DNA of 64,000 nucleotides from NCBI GenBank assembly GCA_035048485.1, contig CM068588.1:1984001-2048000 (forward strand). Direction: 5' to 3'. The notes under the pieces were generated by a model. The model was not told the DNA's origin, made no database searches, and worked only from the letters and a program-made list of their open reading frames with translations. This DNA comes from Pteria penguin. Taxonomy: Eukaryota; Mollusca; Bivalvia; Pterioida; Pteriidae. The translations under genes and the position numbers were made by a program. Positions 24,610 to 64,000 of the stretch are shown one piece after another (within the stretch, counting starts at the first letter, position 1; the number at the start of each line of letters is the position of its first letter).

Positions 24610-25089
24610 ATACAGTAAATACAGAAAGAAATCAATTATATTCATTGCCAAGGTTAATTTGTAATATAATTAGCACATTATGACATAATCATCGGCGACT
24701 AATTCCCTTCTACCATGTCTACGATACCAGGAGATCGCTTTTTCTGTACGCATGCGCATATATTTGTCATTTCAATTGCTCGCTTTTAGTTCACATCCAG
24801 GAAAGCTTTTACCATGTATTATCAATGGACAGAGACCTTTCCCATCATCCTGGAGTATAGAATGGCCTTCATCTTCCCCTTCATTTCACATTTCTTGATT
24901 TTGCCTTGTTTTATTCCCACAACGTGTAGTTCTCGTCCTTCCGTCTTCGTGAAATTATTCGGTCGAAATGTTTGACTACTCATCTGAACACGATCAAAGT
25001 TCGTTTAGTATCTGGTAATGCCTTCGTAGTATTAATCTATGATACAAAAACAACTAGATACCCATTGAACACTGGATCTCAGAGTTGAA
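24081..25089. other. Gene-free stretch with (GA)n at 24573-24605
   Basis: Nothing recognised besides the dinucleotide microsatellite. Confidence 0.5.
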
Positions 25090-25545
25090 ATCTCCGGGAG
25101 GAGAAGGCGTCTTCTGTCAGAAATAAGAGCAGGTGCCCGGGAGGAGGTGTCTCCTGTCAGAGGTGACAGCAGGTGCCCGGGAGGAGTAAGTGTCTCCTTT
25201 CAGAGATGATAGCAGGTGCCCGGGAGGAGTAACTGTCTCCTGTTAGAAGTGAAATCAGCTAATCAAGAAAAGTGTTTTTTGTCAGGCAATACCAGGTGCC
25301 CGGGAGGAGTAAGCATCTCCTGTCGAATGTGACACCAGCTGCCCGTAAGGAGTAAGCGACTCCTGTCACAGGTGAAACCAGGTTCCTGGAATGAATCAGC
25401 GCCTCCTGTCAGAGGTAAGATTAGGTGCCCAGGAGGTGTAAGCGTCTCCGGTCAGAGTTGACACCATGTGACCAGGAGAAGTAAGCGTCTCCTGTCAGAG
25501 GTGACACCACGTGCCCAGGAGGAGTAAGCGTTTCCTGTTTGACTA
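25090..25545. repeat. 43-bp minisatellite, about 10 diverged units
   Basis: Core CAGGTGCCCGGGAGGAGTAA followed by (A/G)CG or TG TCTCCTGTCAGAGGTGA. Isolated copies of the same core are at 1718-1762 (plus) and 33550-33578 (minus). Confidence 0.9.
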
Positions 25546-25856
25546 GTCACATCCACAATACATCTTCAAACAAGGCAGAGTATTTAAAAACTGCATAAAC
25601 GAAATGAAGATGGATTGACAGTGTATAGATGTGTCATCGTCGTCACCATCGGAACAGAAATTCTATATTTTGTAAAACAAGAACTTTATCATGATACAGA
25701 GTAGATTGTAAGTCGCATTAAACGGGTTAGAATTGTATAAAACTGAAGGGATAAACACAGAGTGAATGGAATATTGTTCTATATTTAGTACTAATGTAAC
25801 TCGCAGAGCCATCAATGGTACCATTCGGAACTACCTCGTCCTTTTTCGCAGGTACA

Positions 25857-26648
25857 TGGAGACTCACCCAGTATGGTCCGCTGGTTCTGATGAGACTTAC
25901 CCAGTATGGCCTGCAGGTAATGATGAGACTTACCAAGTATGGTCCACTGGTTGTGATGAGACTTACCCAGTATGGTCCGCTGGTCGTGATGAGACTTACC
26001 CAGTATGGTCCGCTGGTTGTGATGAGACTTACCCAGTATGGTCCACTGGTTGTGATGAGACTTACCCAGTATGGTGCGCTGGTTGTGATGAGACTTACCA
26101 AGTATGGTCAGCTGGTTGTGATGAGTGTTACCAAGTATGGTCCACTGGTTGTGATGAGACTTACCCAGTATGGTCCGCTGGTCGTGATGAGACTTACCCA
26201 GTATGGTCCGCTGGTTATGATGAGACTTACCCAGTATGGTCCGCTGGTTATGATGAGATTTACCCAGTATGGCCTTCAGGTTATGATGAGACTTACCCAG
26301 TATGGTCCGCTGGTTGTGATGAGACTTGCCCAGTATGGTCCGCTGGTTGTGATGAGACTTACCCAGTATGGCCCGCTGGTTATGATGTGACTTGCCCAGT
26401 ATGGTCCGTTGGTTATGATGAGACTTACCCAGTATGGTCCGCTGGTTATGATGAAACTTACCAAGTATGGTCCGCTGGTTATGATGAGACTTACCCAGTA
26501 TGGCCTGCAGGTTATGATGAGACTTACCCAGTATGGTCCACTGGTTATGATGAGACTTACCCAGTATGGTCCACTGGTTGTGATGAGACTTACCCAGTAT
26601 GGTCCGTTGGTTATGATTGTGACTTACCCAGTATGGACCGCTGGTTAT
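25857..26648. repeat. 33-bp minisatellite, about 24 units, open on both strands
   Basis: Unit GACTTACCCAGTATGGTCCG then CTGGTTATGATGA. Since 33 is a multiple of 3, long ORFs cross it on both strands (294 and 310 residues) with 11-residue periods such as DETYPVWSAGC. No domain, signal peptide or splice support; I read it as a non-coding array. Confidence 0.95.
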
Positions 26649-27124
26649 GAAGTTTATCTTTACCCAGTTTTCGGGAATCAGAGCTTCAAATACTCGGAAA
26701 ATTTCCAAAATCTGTGAAAACGAAGAGGAATCATTTCGAGTCAATTAAGAACATATTGTAAGAGGAATGACAGTTAAAGTTCAGTATGGTATGAAGTTAA
26801 GTCTCTGAACTTAAGTGACACGTGTGGGAGATAAGCTTGATTAGCTGAAGTGTCGTCGACGTCTCTCCACAATCAGCTGAATCAATTTTGATTGACGTCC
26901 GAAGAAATGATACACTGAACGTCCACTTAAAAATAATTGTCCGCTTCTTAAATTCACATGACGGCAGTTTTTTTTCTAATGGACCATATCGCAATTACAT
27001 TAGCCTAGTCTTCTAATTAAGGCGGGAATCTCTGAATCGCCATCACTATAGTATTGACTAATTTATCTACTTCCGGGTTTGCTAAGTGTGAGGAACCTCT
27101 TGTCAGTATGATACCTCACGTTAT

Positions 27125-28001
27125 AATGATCTTTTATCTCTATGTTATAGGTCGACTGGTATATTGAGACATTTTTGTTGTCAGTCCAAGTTTGAGGTCG
27201 ACTAGCATATTGAGACTTTTTGTTGTCAGCCCAGGATTTATTTGGTCGACTGGCATATTGAGACATTCTTGTTGTCAACCCAGAACTCAAGTCGACTGGC
27301 ATATTGAGACATTCTTGTTGTCAACCCAGAAGTCAGGTCGACTGGCATATTGAGACGGTCTTGTTGTAAGTCCAGGTTTTAGGTCGACAGGCATATTGAG
27401 AGGTTCTTGTTGTCAACCCAGTAGTCAGGTCGACTGGCATATTGAGACGGTCTTGTAAGTCCAGTTTTTAGGTCGACAGGCATATTTTGAGGTTCTTGTT
27501 GTCAACCCAGTAGTCAGGTCGACTGGCATATTGAGACGGCCTTGTTGTAAGTCCAGGTTTTAGATCGACAGGCATATTGAGAGGTTCTTGTTGTCAACCC
27601 AGTAGTCAGGTCGACTGGCATATTGAGACGGTCTTGTTGTAAGTCCAGTTTTTAGGTCGACAGGCATATTGAGAGGTTCTTGTTGTCAACCCAAAACTCA
27701 GGTCGACTGGCATATTGAGACATTCTTGTTGTCAGTCCAGGTTTTAGGTCGACTGGCATATTGAGACATTCTTGCTGTGAGCCCAGGTTTAGGTCGACTG
27801 GCATATTGAGACATTCTTGTTGTCAGCCTAGGTTTTAGGTCGACTGGCATATTGAGACATTCTTGTTGTCAGACCAGGTTTTAGGTCGACTGGCATATCG
27901 AGACATTCTTGTTGTCAGCCCAGGTTTTAGGTCGACTGGCATATTGAGACATTCTTGTTGTCAGCTCATGTTTTAGGTCGACTGGCATATTGAGACATTC
28001 G
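27125..28001. repeat. 46-bp minisatellite, about 19 units
   Basis: Core GGTCGACTGGCATATTGAGA followed by CATTCTTGTTGTCAGCCCAG. Between about 27290 and 27700 units alternate GACTGG...GACGGTC and GACAGG...GAGGTTC, a 92-bp higher-order period; the right part is simple 46-bp units. Confidence 0.95.
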
Positions 28002-28059
28002 TCTTCACTGCAAGCCAAGCGCTTAATAGTTAATCTCTACCCAAGTGTTTCACATGACT

Positions 28060-28375
28060 ACATGGCGTATACAATGTTTACAATGGTATATACATGTATC
28101 AAGTATACAATGGTGTATACAATACTGTATACGACATATACAATGTTTCAGATGACTCCACGGTGTACATAATGTATACAATGGTGTGTATACAACGTTT
28201 ACAATGTTTAAGATGACTGCATGGTGTATACAATGTTGTATATAACGTATACAGTGTTTCAGATGACTACATGGCGTATACAATTTATACATTGGTGTAC
28301 ATACAATGTATGCAGTGGTGTATACAAAGTGTACACAATGTTTCAAATGGCTACATGGTGTATACAATGATTTAT
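28060..28375. repeat. Degenerate GTATACAATG-rich array
   Basis: Irregular repeats of ATGACTACATGGTGTATACA and ACAATGTTTCAGATGAC with variable spacing of about 60-70 bases. Confidence 0.8.
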
Positions 28376-28441
28376 TGAGTGGATAACATCAACATGTGTA
28401 TAGTCACATAGGGATCTCATACATATACATGATGTTACAAC

Positions 28442-29241
28442 TAGTGATGAAACGATTATTGCCGATGATCAAATATCGATCGCTGAAAGCGTGCCGATTT
28501 CGATTTTCGATTCTGTTTTCAAAAATCGAAAAATCGCCGGAAAAAAAACGAAGAAAAAGAAGTTTTATCACCCAAATTGACTCGTAAAATGTAGTGTGAC
28601 TATCTACCGAAATGACCCAATTGACCGGAATGCCCCATCTTATTACTGAAATGCCCATGAAATGGAACTTAAATGTCAATAATTATTTTTTTTAATATAA
28701 ATTTGAATGAATCAGGATAAAAACGTGTGAACATATAGTATTTTTGTTTGATTCTCTTATCTTTGTATAAATTTCATTGTTTAAAAAATCGTTTATCTTA
28801 TCACCTGCAGAATTTCCTCTGATTCGTACACAGAGGACTGAAAGTGAAAAAAAAAATAATAACAAACTTATTCATCAATTTCATGACACTTGTAATTTTC
28901 AAAGAATCATCAGAATGAATGTATGATGCTTTTTTTAATAGTTTGTCCCCTCTTAATTTTTCCATAGAATAAAGGAATTGCTAGTTATTCTTGTTTGGTC
29001 TTTGGTAAAGACACTTGTTATCTTGTTATTGAGATATACTTTATTGTTTAAAATTTCTTGTTTATTGTATTTTTCAAATAAAAAATTCTACATACATGAT
29101 TACATTGTCAAATGAAAAAAAAAACGCCCCCTTGCAAAATGGTTTTCTTATTCGTCCGATTATAATCGATCATCGATCGGTTATGATTCCCGATTATTGT
29201 CCGATCATCGATTATGAAAATTGTCCGATTCTGCATCACTA
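28442..29241. mobile_element. 800-bp hAT-type MITE with TIRs and 8-bp target duplication
   Basis: Termini TAGTGATGAAACGATTATTG and CGATTCTGCATCACTA share TAGTGATG ends and, inside, CGAT/ATCGATT-rich text. Flanks GTTACAAC (28434-28441) and GTCACAAC (29242-29249) differ at one base, as expected for an old hAT target duplication. There is no transposase inside. Confidence 0.85.
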
Positions 29242-29249
29242 GTCACAAC

Positions 29250-29792
29250 ACCATGTATAAAATAAGAAGACGATAAATATACATATACAATCAAATGTCG
29301 AATCTTAACAAAGTCAGTTTCATTGTCAGGTATCATTGCATGTGTATGAAGTGATTTATTCGTAACTTCCGTAACTTGATGATCATATTTGACGGTCAAT
29401 ATCCAGGTGGGTATGTAACAGCGCATCATTAAATGCCATTAGGCGCTTGAGTTTATACACGTGCGAATTTCACCAGCGTCCTCCGTGCACTTACGACACG
29501 ACGAAAAATTTTGAAGTTCAAAATAAAGAAATGGTTTATACCATTATCACACAGCGGAGAGCTTTGAATGGAGGAAGGGATTAAACTTTTAGGGGGTTTA
29601 TTATTTTAAGGGTATTTAGTGCGTGATCTTGTACATGAATAATGAAGAACCTTGTACACGGTTGTTGGTAACCGATCTTATCCTACTGGTATTTGCTTTA
29701 AAAACCGGATAACACAAAACAAGAGTTTTTACGGGTACAAAATAGTCGTTTCTTATTGACCAGCATCCTTGACAATTTTTTTCGTATTGCAG
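29250..29792. other. Upstream flank of coding exon 1 (non-coding)
   Basis: Unique sequence ending in the pyrimidine-rich acceptor of PKC coding exon 1. No promoter motif can be assigned, and the transcription start is probably further upstream. Confidence 0.5.
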
Positions 29793-29811
29793 GTTGATGC
29801 GTTAAGCAAGG

Positions 29812-61499
<31,688 letters not shown>

Positions 61500-61521
<22 letters not shown>

Positions 61522-63770
61522 GTAAGATATCATCAGAGGGAATTGTATATAGGCAAGATATCATCTGAGAGGGATTATATATAGGTAGGATATCATCTGA
61601 GAGGGATTATATATAGGTAAGATATCATCTGAGAGGGATCGTATATAGGTAAGATATTATCAGAGAGGATTGTATAGAGGTAGATATCATCAGAGAGGGA
61701 TTGTATATAGGTAAGATATCATCTGAGAGGGATTATATATAGGTAAGATATCATCTGAGAGGGATCGTATATAGGTAAAATATTATCAGAGAGGATTGTA
61801 TAGAGATAGATATCATCAGAGAGGGATTATATATAGGCAAGATATCATCTGAGAGGGATTGTATATAGGTAAGATATCATCTGAGAGGGATTGTATATAG
61901 GTAAGATATCATTGTATAGAGGTAGATATCATCAGACAGGGATTGTATAATATAAGATATCATCTGAGAGGGATTGTATATATGTAAGATATCATCTGAG
62001 AGGGCTCGTATATAGATAAGATATTATCAGAGAGGATTGTATAGAGGTAGATATCATCAGAAAGGGATTGTATATAAGTAAGATATCATCTGAGAGGGAT
62101 TATATATAGGTAAGATATTGTATAGAGGTAGATATCATCTGAGAGGGATTGTATATAGGTAAGATATCATCTGAGAGGGATTATATATAGGTAAGATATC
62201 ATCCGAGAGGGATTATATATAAGTAATATATCATCCGAGAGGGATTGTATATAGGTAAGATATCATCAGAGGGGATTGTATATAGGCAAGATATCATCCG
62301 AGAGGGATTATATATAGGTAAGATATCATCTGAGAGGGATCGTATATAGGTAATATATTATCAGAGAGGATTGTATAGAGGTAGGTATCCTTAGAGAGGG
62401 ATTGTATGTAGGAAAGATATCATCTGAGAGGGATTATATATAGGTAAGATATCACCTGAGAGGGATCGTATATAGGTAAAATATTATCAGAGAGGACTGT
62501 ATAGAGACAGATATCATCAGAGAGGGTTTATATATAGGCAAGATGTCATCTGAGAGGGATTGTATATAGGTAAGATATCATTGTATAGAGGTAGATATCA
62601 TCAGAGAGGGATTGTATATAGGTAAGATATCATCTGAGAGGGATCGTATATAGGTAAAATATTTTCAGAGAGGATTGTATAGAGATAGATATCATCAGAG
62701 AGGGATTATATATAGGCAAGATATCATCTGAGAGGGATTGTATATAGGTAAGATATCATTGTATAGAGGTAGATATCATCAGACAGGGATTGTATATAGG
62801 TAAGATATCATCTGAGAGGGATTGTATATAGGTAAGATATCATCTGAGAGGGATCGTATATAGATAAGATATTATCAGAGAGGATTGTATAGAGGTAGAT
62901 ATCATCAGAGAGGGATTGTATATAAGTAAGATATCATCTGAGAGGGATTATATATAGGTAAGATATCATCCGAGAGGGATTGTATATAGGTAAGATATCA
63001 TCAGAGAGGGATTGTATATAGGTAAGATATCATCTGAGAGGGATTATATATAGGTAAGATATTGTATAGAGGTAGATATCATCAGAGAGGGATTGTATAT
63101 AGGTAAGATATCATCTGAGAGGGATTATATATAGGTAAGATATCATCCGAGAGGGATTATATATAAGTAAGATATCATCCGAGAGGGATTGTATATAGGT
63201 AAGATATCATCTGAGAGGGATTATATATAGGTAAAATATTGTATAGAGGTAGATATCATCCGAGAGGGATTGTATATAGGTAAGATATCATCACAGAGGG
63301 ACTGTATGTGGGTAAGAAATCATTTGAGAAGGATTGAATATAGGTAAGATATCATCTGAGGGGGATTGTATATAGGTAAGATATCATCTGAGGGGGATTG
63401 TATATAGGTAAGATATCATCTGAGAGGGATTGTATATAGGTAAGATATCATCTGAGAGGGATTGTATATAGGTAAGATATCATCAGAGGGGGATTGTATA
63501 TAGGTAAGATATCATCTGAGAGGGATTGTATATAGGTAAGATATCATCTGAGAGGGATTGTATATAGGTAAGATATCATCAGAGAGGGATTGTATATAGG
63601 TAAGATATCATCTGAGAGGGATTGTATATAGGTAAGATATCATCAGAGAGGGATTGTATATAGGTAAGATATCATCTGAGAGGGATTGTATATAGGTAAG
63701 ATATCATCTGAGAGGGATTGTATATAGGTAAGATATCATCTGAGAGGGATTGTATATAGGTAAGATATCT
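61500..63770 (+). repeat. About 32-bp satellite made of the exon 12 end plus its splice donor, roughly 70 units
   Basis: The exon 12 end and donor read CATCAGAGGGGGATTGTATA, TAG|GTAAGATAT. The same order is repeated to 63770, typically CATCTGAGAGGGATTGTATA, TAGGTAAGATAT (32 bp), with 30-bp variants (GAGGATTGTATAGAGGTAG). The first unit is the exon itself, so the array is a run of the exon-intron boundary. Units near 63340-63770 are almost identical; those near 61600-63300 are more diverged and show higher-order blocks. Most units keep an intact donor. It is inside intron 12. Confidence 0.95.
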
Positions 63771-64000
63771 ATTCTGATAATCAACAGTATTGCTTCAGTA
63801 TTGAAATTTTGTCTGTACCAGTTTCTGAATGAATTGTTGGTACTTTATTTGAATCAGATTAAATGGCAGTAAATTCTAGTAATATGTTTTCAGTGGAAGC
63901 AGTATACAATCTTAGTGACAAAATCTGCACAGAAATGTCAAATTTGGGTCCTCTACAACATTAATGCACTCTGACGTCAAAAATTTTCATAAAAGTGTGA
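63771..64000. other. Intron 12 continuing past the window
   Basis: No acceptor followed by the expected catalytic-loop text (Asp-Leu-Lys) is present before 64000. Confidence 0.7.

Overview
The window looks like animal nuclear DNA, most likely a bivalve or another mollusc. The grounds are AT-rich sequence, one intron-rich gene with metazoan protein kinase C architecture, many tRNA-derived SINEs, short inverted-repeat elements whose ends carry an AGTTAT(C/T)TCCC motif of a kind I associate with mollusc genomes, and a very high minisatellite load. The species cannot be fixed from sequence alone.

The only protein-coding gene I can support is on the + strand: a novel-type PKC of the delta/theta group, in twelve coding exons between 29812 and 61521. 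It encodes about 485 residues: a Ca-independent C2 domain, a pseudosubstrate, C1A, C1B, a proline-rich hinge, and the kinase N-lobe up to Tyr-Arg just before the catalytic Asp. All exon phases agree and every junction is GT-AG. The catalytic loop, the rest of the kinase domain and the C-terminal tail lie beyond 64000. The first coding exon opens with an acceptor and an in-frame TAA before its ATG, so at least one untranslated exon lies upstream and could not be placed with confidence.

Region 1-29.8 kb has no recognisable intact gene. It holds about ten long minisatellites, microsatellites, a 624-bp hAT remnant with a CGGBP1/BED-like zinc-finger fragment, an 800-bp hAT-type MITE with target duplication, an inverted copy of one minisatellite, and repeated SINEs. 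Region 29.9-61.5 kb is the PKC gene; its introns hold a degraded pogo/Tigger transposon, several SINE families, MITEs, foldbacks, and long arrays of 45-bp and about 52-bp units. Region 61.5-63.8 kb is an approximately 32-bp satellite whose unit is the end of coding exon 12 plus its 5' splice site, repeated about 70 times.

The most interesting points are the splice-donor satellite after exon 12, a conventional-PKC-type Tyr at the diacylglycerol affinity position of C1B, and one SINE-internal motif that has grown into tandem arrays at five separate places. I found no bacterial-type system, CRISPR array or multi-gene cassette.
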